The translations under genes were made by a program, and so were the position numbers. A model generated the notes under the pieces. That model saw only the letters and a list, made by a program, of their open reading frames with translations. It did not search any database and was not told the DNA's origin. Below are positions 1 through 8,216 of a DNA stretch of 64,000 nucleotides, piece by piece; within the stretch, counting starts at the first letter, position 1; the number at the start of each line of letters is the position of its first letter. Location: positions 62,001-126,000 of the forward strand of contig NZ_PYGA01000004.1 in the NCBI RefSeq assembly GCF_003014485.1. The letters run 5' to 3'. This DNA is from Murinocardiopsis flavida. Its GTDB lineage: Bacteria; Actinomycetota; Actinomycetes; Streptosporangiales; Streptosporangiaceae.

Positions 1-89
1 CGGAGTCCACCGGACTCTCCGCGGCAGAGTCCGCCGAGCTGATCCGGGCCCTGCGCACCATCCGCGAGACCCTGTCCGGCGGTCGGTGA
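1..89 (+). CDS. C-terminal end of an unidentified protein (partial)
   Basis: The first 89 bases read open in one frame to a TGA at 87-89 and encode about 28 residues ending LIRALRTIRETLSGGR. The fragment looks like an amphipathic helical tail. The gene begins before the window, so neither family nor function can be named. Its stop lies about 108 bases before the preferred start of the next gene; a longer GTG start at 86 for that gene would overlap it. That it is coding is inferred from the open frame and position only. Confidence 0.45.
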   Translation, partial: ESTGLSAAESAELIRALRTIRETLSGGR

Positions 90-196
90 CCGCACCCCCC
101 GCGAGGGCGCGGCGGGCGCATGCGCACGATGGAACCACCTGGCCCCTTGCGGACTCGAAGGTGCGGGCGCCTTCCTCGGCGCGCGGAAGGGGACAT

Positions 197-1174
197 GTGG
201 ACTTCTGGTTCTTCGGTGCCGCGGGTGTGGTGCTCATTGCCGTCGGGCTGTGGCGCGGTGTCCCGGTAGTACGGCGCGTGTCCCTGGCGCGGCGGCTGCG
301 GTCCCAGGGGCATCGCGTCGAGGGCCTGGTCGAGTGGGTGTCCTCGGTGGGGCGCAACGACCACGGTGTGTGCAGCCGGGAGTTCCTGATGTCGTTCCCC
401 CTGGCCGAGGGCGGAATGAAGCGTCTCACCTACACCAAGCCGACGGGTTCGCTGCACCCGCGCCCCGGCCGCACCGTCGAAGTGCGCTACCCGCCCGGCG
501 ACCCCGGGGCCGCGGTCGTGGTGGGAACGGAGGGGGCGGCGACGCGGCCGCCGGTGCGGAGGGTCACCAGCGCCGCTGCGCTGTTCCTCATCGGAACGGG
601 CCTGCTCGTACTTACGGTGTTCCTGCCCGAGGTCCGCGAAGGATGGCTCACCGGTCTTCTCGGCCCCGGCGACGCGTGGCCCGACGGCCTGCTCACCCTG
701 GCGGCGGTCGTGGCGGTGGCACCGCTCATCGCGTTCGCGGCCACGGTCTCCCACCTCGCGCAGGGGTTCCACGAGTGGTGGGACCACGCGGTGGGCCGCC
801 GTACCCGCGGCGTGGTCACCGAGATCTGGCCGGAGCAGGTGTCCGAAACGCGGCAGGTGCAGCCCCTGTGGTCGCGCCGGGGCCAGACGTCCATCAGGAC
901 CGTCGAGTACACGGCCCAACGGTTCGCCGTGCGCTTCACCACGAAGAAGGGCCGGGTCGTCCAGGAGACCTGCGCGCACCTGTCCGTAGGCGACGGTGTC
1001 CTCCTCGGACAGGAGGTCGGTCTGCGGTACCGCCGACGCGACCCCACCCGATTCCACGTCGCCGAAGCCCTCTCCTACTCGCCCGGCCACGAACTCGCCG
1101 TCCTGCTGGTGCTGCGCTTCTGGCCGCTGTGGACGCTGATCCTGATCGCCGCCTACCTCATCTGGTGGACCTGA
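197..1174 (+). CDS. DUF3592 family membrane protein
   Basis: Predicted 325-residue integral membrane protein with two DUF3592-like extramembrane modules, roughly residues 30-95 and 190-275. The second contains the typical run in which a strand pair (VRFTTKKGRVV) leads to a VGDGV/GQEVGLRYRRRDP segment. Hydrophobic helices lie near residues 3-19, 128-145, 160-182 and at the C terminus (WPLWTLILIAAYLIWW), so four membrane spans are likely. I chose the GTG at 197 because GGAAGGGGA lies just ahead and the protein then starts directly at the first helix. A GTG at 86 would add 37 unstructured residues. DUF3592 proteins have no firmly established role, so no function is assigned. Confidence 0.75.
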   Translation: MDFWFFGAAGVVLIAVGLWRGVPVVRRVSLARRLRSQGHRVEGLVEWVSSVGRNDHGVCSREFLMSFPLAEGGMKRLTYTKPTGSLHPRPGRTVEVRYPPGDPGAAVVVGTEGAATRPPVRRVTSAAALFLIGTGLLVLTVFLPEVREGWLTGLLGPGDAWPDGLLTLAAVVAVAPLIAFAATVSHLAQGFHEWWDHAVGRRTRGVVTEIWPEQVSETRQVQPLWSRRGQTSIRTVEYTAQRFAVRFTTKKGRVVQETCAHLSVGDGVLLGQEVGLRYRRRDPTRFHVAEALSYSPGHELAVLLVLRFWPLWTLILIAAYLIWWT

Positions 1175-1373
1175 GGGCCCTGCCGCGGCCCCGGCGCCCC
1201 GACAGCCTTTCGGGCACGAGTGCGATAAGCACCGACGAACCGTCCGAAAAGGGACTGACGTCGGTCGGCGCGGGCCGTTTCCCGGCGGGTCCGGACCGTA
1301 TCGGCGGCGGGCGTTGGCGCCTCCGCAGGGGTGGGCAGGCTCCCGCATGCCGCCGATCCCTGCCGACTGGAGG

Positions 1374-2579
1374 ATGGATTTGAACGCGACCGGACGCCGG
1401 TCCCACATTCCCGACCCCCGTGAGGACCGCGCCGCCGGTGCCCTGCTGGGAGCGGCCGCGGCACTCGTGATCGCCGGTGCGCCGACCCGGGCGGCGGCCG
1501 GCCTCCTCGGGGCCGGGACCGGCGCCGACCACGGCACCGCGCACCCGGGACACCTGGTTCGCGCCGTGCTGGAGCGCATCGGCGACCCCGGCGCCGTTGC
1601 CGGGGCCGTGGACGGCGACGCCGAGCGCTCTTGGGCGCTCGCCCTGCGCGCCCTCGTCGCAGGCGACACCGCACCGCCCGTCCGGGCGGGGGAGGGGAGC
1701 CACCCCGCGCAGGTCGCGCTGCGGGCCGCCGCCGAGGCCCCGGTCCCGCCGGACGACCCGGCGCGCGGGTCGTTCCCGTGCGGGCACCTCGTGGGCGCCG
1801 TGCACCGCGCCCACGCGCTAGACCGTGCGGTCCGCGGCGGCAACGGGCACGGGGACCCCGGCGGGCGCGGCGGGTGGGACGCCGCGATGTACGCCGGCGC
1901 ACTGGCGGGGGCGCGCTGGGGCGCGTCCGGGATACCGCTCGACGCGCAGCGGCGGCTCTCCGAGGAGGCGGCGCCGCGCGCGTTCATCGGCAGCGCGCTG
2001 ACTGCGCTGCGCGGCAGCGACCCCGGCACCTGGCCCGAACAGCGGAGCAACGACCCCGGCGCCGACCCGCACCTGGTGGTCCCGTTCCGGGTGGCGCACC
2101 CCGACGATCCCGGTGTCGTCCTGTGCAACATGCCCTTCGCCCGTGCCTGCGCGGACGCCGAGGCCGTCGTGTCGCTGTGCCGGCAGGGCACCGAGGACGG
2201 CCCCGCGCACCTGCGGCCGGCGGACCGCTCCGACGTGTGGCTGTTCGACCGGCAGGGCGCCAACCCGAACCTGGCGTTCGTGCTGGACGACGCGGCGCGG
2301 ATGGTCGCCGCCATGCGGGCCGAGGGCAAGCGGGTGCTGCTGCACTGCGCCGCCGGCCAGTCGCGCACGCCCGCGGTGGCGGCGCGGTACGCCGTGCTGG
2401 CGCGGGGCGCCGAGGTGCGTACGGCGCTGCGCGGCGCGATCCGCGCGGTCGGCGGGCATCTCAACACGCCGGAGTTGGCGCGCACCGTGGCGTCGCTGAG
2501 CGGTGTCGCCCTGGCCGACCCGGTGGCCGAGCTGTTCCCGGCCGGGCTTCCGACGATGCGGCACGCCCTCGATCGTTAG
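1374..2579 (+). CDS. ADP-ribosylglycohydrolase-like / dual-specificity phosphatase fusion
   Basis: About 401 residues in two parts. The first half resembles the all-helical ADP-ribosylglycohydrolase fold: it opens with DRAAGALLGAAAALVIAG and later has AGALAGARWGASGIP, which matches the family's GALLGARYGxxAIP segment. The acidic metal-binding motifs expected there (GDALG and GxDxDTxA) are not evident. The second half is a dual-specificity/tyrosine phosphatase with an intact signature HCAAGQSRT near residue 324, catalytic Cys about 325 and Arg about 331, preceded by DVWLFDRQGANPN. The expected activity is therefore phosphate removal, with the first domain perhaps only binding ADP-ribose. An ATG at 1374 and a TTG at 1380 (GGAGG 7 bases ahead of the latter) are both possible starts; an upstream ATG at 1347 is less likely. 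Confidence 0.7.
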   Translation: MDLNATGRRSHIPDPREDRAAGALLGAAAALVIAGAPTRAAAGLLGAGTGADHGTAHPGHLVRAVLERIGDPGAVAGAVDGDAERSWALALRALVAGDTAPPVRAGEGSHPAQVALRAAAEAPVPPDDPARGSFPCGHLVGAVHRAHALDRAVRGGNGHGDPGGRGGWDAAMYAGALAGARWGASGIPLDAQRRLSEEAAPRAFIGSALTALRGSDPGTWPEQRSNDPGADPHLVVPFRVAHPDDPGVVLCNMPFARACADAEAVVSLCRQGTEDGPAHLRPADRSDVWLFDRQGANPNLAFVLDDAARMVAAMRAEGKRVLLHCAAGQSRTPAVAARYAVLARGAEVRTALRGAIRAVGGHLNTPELARTVASLSGVALADPVAELFPAGLPTMRHALDR

Positions 2580-2991
2580 GATTTCGGGATCACCGGGCGG
2601 CGGGTCGCACACCAGGGCTAAGGTAAAATCCGCGCAATCAGTTGACCGGGTGCCGGTTGGGGCGGTAGACACTGGTGTAGTCCGGTTCGAAATCGGTCGA
2701 ACCCGGATTTTAGGCGCAATCGCCGCAAAGATCACCACGACTACCCAGAGGGAGATAAAAGGAACGTAACGCGATAACCACGTGATTAGTTCCACAATCT
2801 GCCCAAAACCGTCGTCGTGACCCTCCTGTGATGGTTACTCTCGGTCGCGGCGGTCTTCGAGACCATTCCAGCTCAGACCGCACACGACGCCTCGCCCCAT
2901 GACTCCGGGCGTCGTAGCGCACTGGCCGACACCCCGCCCGCGAGCGGGATGCGAGCGCGCCTCCCTGTCCCCGTTCAAAGGACCCTTCGCT
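2580..2991 (+). promoter_or_regulatory. long leader/promoter region of the RlpA-like gene
   Basis: This 412-base gap is less GC-rich than its surroundings. A plausible promoter is TTGACC (2642-2647) and TAGACA (2666-2671), 18 bases apart. Just after it is a perfect dyad GGTTCGA-N6-TCGAACC (2684-2703). Further on, GGAAC and GTTCC (2761-2765, 2789-2793) flank GTAACGCGATAACC (2766-2779), which loosely resembles the GTAAC repeats bound by MtrA-type cell-wall regulators. The length suggests an untranslated leader of 300 bases or more. Cell-wall hydrolase genes of actinobacteria often have c-di-AMP (ydaO) riboswitches, but I could not recognise its conserved core here. Confidence 0.4.
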
Positions 2992-3657
2992 GTGGGCCGA
3001 CACACGCCCGCGCTTGTCGAGCGCATCAAGTCCAAACGCCTGATCGTCCTCACCGCCGCCGCCGGTGCCGTCCTCGTCACCGGCGGCACCGCCGGGGCCG
3101 CCGCCGTCGGCGGCGAGCTGGTCGGCGACCCCGGGAACGCGGCGAGCAACGCCGCGGCAGGGCCACCCGAAGCCCAGACCGCCGCACCGGCGGCACCCTC
3201 CTCGCCCGCCCCGAAGAAGGACGACGCCGCCCAGCAGAAGCGCGACTCCGCCACCAAGCAGGCGAACCAGGCGGTCGACGCCCAGGCGAAGGAGTCCAAG
3301 AAGCAGGAGAAGCAGGAGCCCGACGAGCAGCCGCAGAGCAGCGGTGGCGGCGGGTCCGATCTCACCCCCAGCGGCGAGAGCGGGAGCTGCGAGATGTCGA
3401 TGTACAGCGAGCCGCAGCCCACAGCGAGCGGCGAGCAGTTCGACCCCAGCGCCATGACCGCCGCGCACAAGACCCTGCCGATGGACACCATGGTCAAGGT
3501 CACCAACCCCGACAACGGCAAGAGCGTCACGGTCCGCATCAACGACCGCGGCCCCTACGTCGACGGCCGCTGCCTGGACCTGTCGACCGCGTCCTTCACC
3601 AAGATCGCCTCGGCGGGCCAGGGCGTCGCCGACGTCGACTATCAGGTCGTGAGCTGA
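2992..3657 (+). CDS. secreted RlpA-like double-psi beta-barrel protein
   Basis: About 221 residues. The N terminus (KSKR then a hydrophobic stretch, residues about 13-35) is a signal peptide or anchor. A low-complexity linker rich in Ala, Lys, Gln and Glu (about 40-125) would span the wall. The C-terminal 90 residues are a double-psi beta-barrel with the family signatures TASGEQFDPSAMTAAH, LPMDTMVKVTN and VRINDRGPYVDGRCLDLS; the last includes the usual catalytic Asp. Two cysteines (SCEMSMY and GRCLD) could form a disulfide. RlpA-type barrels act on peptidoglycan glycan strands or bind them, so a role in cell-wall remodelling outside the membrane is likely. GTG at 2992 has AAAGGAC about 9 bases upstream; the GTG/ATG at 2899 would add a non-signal extension. 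Confidence 0.85.
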   Translation: MGRHTPALVERIKSKRLIVLTAAAGAVLVTGGTAGAAAVGGELVGDPGNAASNAAAGPPEAQTAAPAAPSSPAPKKDDAAQQKRDSATKQANQAVDAQAKESKKQEKQEPDEQPQSSGGGGSDLTPSGESGSCEMSMYSEPQPTASGEQFDPSAMTAAHKTLPMDTMVKVTNPDNGKSVTVRINDRGPYVDGRCLDLSTASFTKIASAGQGVADVDYQVVS

Positions 3658-3681
3658 CCGCACCCCCTTCCCCCCTCCCCT

Positions 3682-3717
3682 CGCGTGGGGCCCGCCGTTC
3701 GCGGCGGGCCCCACGCG
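3682..3717 (+). terminator. strong hairpin terminator after the RlpA-like gene
   Basis: A perfect 16-bp stem (3682-3697 with 3702-3717) closes on a TTCG tetraloop, 24 bases after the stop codon. There is no T-run, which is common for terminators in very GC-rich actinobacteria. It separates the RlpA-like gene from the nuclease-helicase gene. Confidence 0.85.
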
Positions 3718-3800
3718 CGTCCGGCACCGCGGCCTCCCCGACCGCGCGGTGCCGAAGTGGCAGAATGCCGCCAACGGTCGGCGTGGGGAGGGAGGCACGG

Positions 3801-6800
3801 GTGTTCCGCACCGCATCGGATTGGGTGATCTCGCCCACCGACCTTGTCGACACCATGGAGTGCGACCACCGCAGTGCGCTGAAGACCGCCCTCGCCGCCG
3901 GTGTCGAGGGCGCGCCGGCGCCCGCCGACATCGACCCGCTCGTGGCGCGCCAGGGCGACGCGCACGAGCGCGCCGAACTGGAGCGGCTCCAGGGCCTGTT
4001 CGGCGCCGGTGTCGTGTGCGTCGACAACCCCGAGCCCACCGATTCCGCGCTGCGTGCCGCCGCCGACGCCACCGCCGCGGCCATGGACGCCGGCGCCCCC
4101 GTCGTCTACCAGGGGTCGTTCTACGAGCCGCTCGCTCCGGGCATCGCGTTCCACGGCCGCGCCGACTTCCTCATCAGCACCCGGGCGGACCCCGCGACCG
4201 GCCGGATCGACTCCGGCGCGCCCGCCGGGTACGAGCCGTGGGACACCAAGCTGGCCCGCCACCCCGGGCCGTCGGCGATCCTCCAGTTGTCGGCCTACGC
4301 CGACGCGCTGGGCCGGGTCGTGTCCGCGCCGCCCGAGCGCATGCACCTGCTGACCGGCGACCACCGGGTGCACACCCACCGCGTCGCCGAGTTCACCCCC
4401 ATCCTCGGCACCGTGCGCGACCGCCTGGTCGCCCGGCTGCGGTCGGACCCCGCCCTGCCCGCGCCGCTGTGGGGCGAGCCGCGCCCGGGCTGCGACCGGT
4501 GCGGCTACGCCGCCTGGTGCACCGAAGGCAGGACGGCGGCCCGGCACCTGTCCCTTGTCGCCGGGATCCGCACCGACCAGGCGCGCCGGCTCGCCGACGC
4601 CGGGATCGACAGCATCGACCTGCTCGCCGTGGCCGCCGACGACGACCGGCCCGCCCTGCTGCCGCGCCACTCCTACGACCGGCTGCGCGCCCAGGCGGCG
4701 ATCCAGGTCCGCCAGGACGCCACCCGCACGGCCGCCGACCCCACCGGCGAGGTCATCGCCGAGGTCTACGCCGACGAAGGGCTGGCGTCGCTCCCGGCGC
4801 CCAGCCCCGGCGACGTGTTCTTCGACATGGAGGGCTTCCCCTACTACGAGGGCGAGGACGGCCGCGGCCTGGAGTACCTGTTCGGCGCGACGACCGAGGA
4901 GGAGGGCGGCGGCGACCGCTTCCACGCCTTCTGGGCGCACGACCGGGCCCAGGAGAAGGCGGCGTTCCAAGGGTTCGTGGACTTCGCCGTGGCGCGGATC
5001 GACGCCGACCCCGACGCCCACGTCTACCACTACGCCTCCTACGAGGCCGACCGGCTGAAGCTGCTCGCCGCGACGTTCGGCACCCGCGAGACCGAGGTCG
5101 ACACGCTGCTGCGCGACCGCAGGCTGATCGACCTCTACACCGTGGTCAAGAAGAGCCTGCGGGTGTCGCAGCGCTCCTACTCCATCAAGTACCTCGAACC
5201 GCTCTACCTCGACAGCGGGCGCGGCGGCGAGGTCACCACCGCCACCTCCAGCATCGACGCCTACGCCGAGGCCGTGTCGGCGGCCGAGTCGGGCGACACC
5301 GAGCGCGCGGAGAAGGTCCTCGACGGCATCGCCGCCTACAACCGCGACGACTGCGTGTCGACCGCCCGGCTGCGCGACTGGCTGGAGGACCGCCGGACGG
5401 AGCGCGGCATCCGCGCCCGCCCCTACGGGACGGGGGAACTGGTCACCGAGGACGAGAGCGAGCGCGCCGCCGAGCGGCGGCTGCGCAAGGAGGAGGCCGA
5501 GGCGCGGCTGCGCGCCGTCACCGACCCGCTGCTCGACGGCGTCCCCGCCGAGGCGCAGGAGCGCGATACCGCCCAGGGCGCGCGTGCGCTCCTCGCCGCG
5601 CTGGCCGGCTACTACCGGCGCGAGGAGAACCCCTCGTGGTGGGAGTACTTCCGCCGGCTGGCGGCGCCCATGGAGGAGCTGGAGGCCGACACCGGGTGCC
5701 TCGTGCCCGTGCGCCTGCGCGCGGGGGAGTGGCAGGACCCGGAGGGGCGCCAGCGCAAGGCGCGCCGGGAGCTGGAGGCGCACGCCGACCCCGCGCGTCC
5801 GCACCCCTTCACCACCGGCGACAAGGTGCGGCTGCTCTACCCCGGGCCGCCGGGGCAGGCCGCCGACGCCGTCGACGCCACCGTCGAGAAGGCCGACGGC
5901 AGGCGCATCACCCTGGTCGAGACCGCCGACCCCGGCGACCGCTACGCCCGCGTCCCGACCGCCGTGCTGCCCGGCGCGCCGGTGAAGGCGTCGCCCAAGG
6001 ACACCGCGCTGCTGTCGCTCACCGAGGAGGCCGTGGCCGCACTGCCCGGCCTGCCCGACTCCGCCGCGCTGGACCTGCTGCGCCGCGACCCGCCCCGGAT
6101 GCGCGGCGGCGGCGCCCTGGCCGGCCCGGCCGAGCACGGCGGCGACCCCGTCGCGGCCGTCATCGCGGCGGTCGACGCCCTCGACTCCTCCTACCTCGCG
6201 GTGCAGGGCCCGCCCGGCGCGGGAAAGACCTACCTGGCCGGGCGGCTCATCACGCACCTGGTGGCGGCCGGCCGCAGCGTGGGGGTGTGCTCGACCAGCC
6301 ACAAGGCCATCGAGAACGTCCTGGCGGCCGCAATGAAGGCCGGGCGCCTCGCCGGGACCGAGATCCCCTGCGCCAAGCGCCCCTCGGGCAAGCCCGACCC
6401 CGGCGCCGCCTGGGACCAGCCCAAGACCATCCCGAACCTGCTGGCGTGGCGCGCCGGGCAGAGCGGCGGCCACCTGGTCGGCGGGACCGCGTGGAACTTC
6501 GCCAACAACGCGGTCAGCGTCGACCCGTTCGACGTGCTGATCATCGACGAGGCCGGGCAGTTCGCGCTCGCCGACACCCTCGCCGTGTCGGCGGCGGCGC
6601 GCAACGTCGTACTCCTGGGCGACCCCCAGCAACTCCCGCAGGTCGTGCAGGGCACCCACGGCGAGGGCGCGGCGGCGTCGGCGCTGGAGCACCTGGTCGG
6701 CGGCGAGGAGATCATCGACGCCGGGCGCGGCTACTTCCTGGACCAGACCCGCCGCATGCACCCCGCTGTGTGCGCGCCGGTGTCGCGGCTGTCCTACCGG

Positions 6801-7355
6801 GGGCTGCTGCACGCCCACCCCAGCGCGGCCGAGCGAACCATGAGCGGGGTCGAGGCCGGGCTGTACCGCCATCCGGTGCCGCACCACGGGCGCACCACGC
6901 ACAGCCCCGAGGAGGTCGAGGCGGTGGTGGCCATGGCGGCGCGGCTGATCGGCCGCTCGTTCCGGGAGCCCGGCGCGACGGCCGAGCGCGAGATCACCGG
7001 TACCGACGTCATGGTCGTCGCCCCCTACAACCTCCAGGTCCGCGCGCTGCGCCAAGCGCTGTCGGACGCCGGGATGGCCGACGTCCGGGTGGGCACGGTC
7101 GACCGCTTCCAGGGCCAGGAGGCCCCGGCCGTCATCTGCTCGATGACGGTGTCGAGCGGCGCCGAGGCGGCCCGCGGGCTGGACTTCGTCCTGTCGCGCA
7201 ACCGGTTGAACGTTGCGCTGTCGCGCGCCCAGGTGGTGGCGGCGCTGGTCTACGCGCCGGGGCTGGTGGTCGCGGCGCCCCGCTCGGTCGCGGAGCTGCG
7301 CGTCCTCGCGGGCTTCGCCGGCCTGTGCGGCGCGGCCCGCGACTGGCCGCTGTAA
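3801..7355 (+). CDS. TM0106-family RecB-like nuclease fused to an SF1 helicase
   Basis: A 1184-residue protein with three parts. Residues about 1-250 form a RecB/Cas4-like PD-(D/E)XK nuclease with DTKL near 148 followed by QLSAYADAL. Four cysteines, one near residue 21 (MECDH) and three in CDRCGYAAWC (about 231-240), match the spacing of the iron-sulfur cluster in Cas4/AddB nucleases. Residues about 335-530 are an RNase H/DEDD-like exonuclease (FFDMEGFPYY near 340, YNRDDC near 515). The C-terminal part is an SF1 helicase: Walker A GPPGAGKT near 803, Walker B LIIDEAGQF near 913, then DQTRRMHP, VGTVDRFQGQE and NRLNVALSRAQ. It is probably a DNA repair or foreign-DNA processing enzyme. GTG at 3801 follows GGGAGGGAGG. 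It stands alone between a terminator and a convergent small gene. Confidence 0.85.
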   Translation: MFRTASDWVISPTDLVDTMECDHRSALKTALAAGVEGAPAPADIDPLVARQGDAHERAELERLQGLFGAGVVCVDNPEPTDSALRAAADATAAAMDAGAPVVYQGSFYEPLAPGIAFHGRADFLISTRADPATGRIDSGAPAGYEPWDTKLARHPGPSAILQLSAYADALGRVVSAPPERMHLLTGDHRVHTHRVAEFTPILGTVRDRLVARLRSDPALPAPLWGEPRPGCDRCGYAAWCTEGRTAARHLSLVAGIRTDQARRLADAGIDSIDLLAVAADDDRPALLPRHSYDRLRAQAAIQVRQDATRTAADPTGEVIAEVYADEGLASLPAPSPGDVFFDMEGFPYYEGEDGRGLEYLFGATTEEEGGGDRFHAFWAHDRAQEKAAFQGFVDFAVARIDADPDAHVYHYASYEADRLKLLAATFGTRETEVDTLLRDRRLIDLYTVVKKSLRVSQRSYSIKYLEPLYLDSGRGGEVTTATSSIDAYAEAVSAAESGDTERAEKVLDGIAAYNRDDCVSTARLRDWLEDRRTERGIRARPYGTGELVTEDESERAAERRLRKEEAEARLRAVTDPLLDGVPAEAQERDTAQGARALLAALAGYYRREENPSWWEYFRRLAAPMEELEADTGCLVPVRLRAGEWQDPEGRQRKARRELEAHADPARPHPFTTGDKVRLLYPGPPGQAADAVDATVEKADGRRITLVETADPGDRYARVPTAVLPGAPVKASPKDTALLSLTEEAVAALPGLPDSAALDLLRRDPPRMRGGGALAGPAEHGGDPVAAVIAAVDALDSSYLAVQGPPGAGKTYLAGRLITHLVAAGRSVGVCSTSHKAIENVLAAAMKAGRLAGTEIPCAKRPSGKPDPGAAWDQPKTIPNLLAWRAGQSGGHLVGGTAWNFANNAVSVDPFDVLIIDEAGQFALADTLAVSAAARNVVLLGDPQQLPQVVQGTHGEGAAASALEHLVGGEEIIDAGRGYFLDQTRRMHPAVCAPVSRLSYRGLLHAHPSAAERTMSGVEAGLYRHPVPHHGRTTHSPEEVEAVVAMAARLIGRSFREPGATAEREITGTDVMVVAPYNLQVRALRQALSDAGMADVRVGTVDRFQGQEAPAVICSMTVSSGAEAARGLDFVLSRNRLNVALSRAQVVAALVYAPGLVVAAPRSVAELRVLAGFAGLCGAARDWPL

Positions 7356-7368
7356 CCGCCGGGGCCCG

Positions 7369-7539
7369 CTACCCACTGGTGCCGGGAACGGGCGCCGGTT
7401 CGGCGTCCCTTATGCGCTCCGGGGTCCAGTACTCCCCGTCCGGGACCTCGCTCTCGCGGGTGGCGCACGACGGGACGGCCGCGGCTCCCAGCGCGATCAC
7501 CACCGCTGCCGCCAGAACGAGCAGCTTCGTGCGCGTCAC
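7369..7539 (-). CDS. tiny secreted peptide with a trypsin-like-protease propeptide motif
   Basis: A 56-codon gene. GTG at 7539 is preceded by GGAGAGAG. The peptide starts MTRTKLLVLAAAVVIALG, an ideal signal peptide (positively charged start, hydrophobic core, AAAVPSCA region), followed by about 28 hydrophilic residues including GEYWTPERIRDAEPAP. The string YWTPERxRxAxP is, from memory, typical of the propeptide just ahead of secreted trypsin-like peptidases in actinomycetes, but no protease domain follows. It may be a degenerate remnant or an independent secreted peptide. A lipoprotein is less likely because PSC is a poor lipobox. Convergent with the nuclease-helicase, 13 bases away. Confidence 0.6.
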   Translation of the reverse strand: MTRTKLLVLAAAVVIALGAAAVPSCATRESEVPDGEYWTPERIRDAEPAPVPGTSG

Positions 7540-7587
7540 GGCTCTCTCCGTCCCTGTGGCCGCGGCGGCGGGCGCCGTGGCGGCGGA

Positions 7588-8022
7588 TCAGTCGAGGCAG
7601 AACTCGTTGCCCTCGATGTCCTGCATCACGATGCACGACTCGTCGAATCCATCGGCGGTCAGCAGTCGCACGCGGACCGCGCCGAGCGCGACCAGCCGTG
7701 CGCACTCGGCCTCAAGTGCGGCCAGGCGCTCCGCTCCCACGAGTCCGGTGCCGACCCGCACGTCGAGGTGCACTCGGTTCTTGACGGTCTTGCCTTCGGG
7801 AACGCGCTGGAAGAACAGCCGCGGGCCCGCACCCGTGGGATCACCGCAGGCGAACGCGGAACCCTGGCGCTCAGGCGGCAGCGCGCGCTCGAAGTCGTCC
7901 CAGGTCGCAAACCCGTCCGGCGGCTCCGGGACGACGTACCCCAGCACCTCGCACCAGAAGCGGGCGACGCGCTCGGGCTCCGCGCAGTCGAAGGTGATCT
8001 GGACCTGCCTGATAGACGCCAT
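7588..8022 (-). CDS. VOC superfamily (glyoxalase-like) protein
   Basis: 144 residues with the single betaalphabetabetabeta-repeat pattern of vicinal-oxygen-chelate proteins. The N terminus reads IRQVQITFDCAEPERVARFWCEVLGYV and the C terminus ends VMQDIEGNEFCLD, both hallmark strands of the small actinobacterial 'glyoxalase-like' group. Candidate metal or ligand residues are the His in NRVHLDVRV and the Glu in GNEFC. The family includes lyases, dioxygenases and drug-binding resistance proteins, so the substrate is unknown. ATG at 8022 puts the first strand right at the N terminus; an upstream start would add 12 unlikely residues. A similar protein lies at 19628-20002. Confidence 0.8.
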   Translation of the reverse strand: MASIRQVQITFDCAEPERVARFWCEVLGYVVPEPPDGFATWDDFERALPPERQGSAFACGDPTGAGPRLFFQRVPEGKTVKNRVHLDVRVGTGLVGAERLAALEAECARLVALGAVRVRLLTADGFDESCIVMQDIEGNEFCLD

Positions 8023-8216
8023 CGGGCCAGCGTAGAGGCGGCGGCGTGGCACGTCCACGGGCCCGCCCCCGGCAGCCCCCTACGAAAGTCGATCGAGGGC
8101 ACTCACTTGGTCGATCCGCGAACCTCCGCGATGACGGTGCGGCGGCGCCGCCGCGGTTGCGACGCTGGCGGCGAGCCGGACGGGCCCACCCCGTCCACCG
8201 TCGAGAAGGGGGACCC

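Noticed and set aside
2680-2705. T-arm-like GGTTCGAAATC suggesting a tRNA or att site
   Set aside because: No acceptor, D or anticodon arms can be built around it; it reads better as the dyad GGTTCGA-N6-TCGAACC.
2580-2991. c-di-AMP (ydaO) riboswitch before the RlpA-like gene
   Set aside because: Context fits, but I could not identify the conserved core sequences; a covariance-model search would be needed.
3642-7376. 1244-residue open frame antisense to the nuclease-helicase
   Set aside because: Composition (Arg/Gly/Val/Gln repeats) and lack of motifs show a mirror of the GC-rich coding strand; the plus-strand protein has clear domains.
7369-7539. Lipoprotein assignment for the micropeptide
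   Set aside because: The VPSC sequence at the cysteine is a poor lipobox; ordinary signal-peptide cleavage fits as well.
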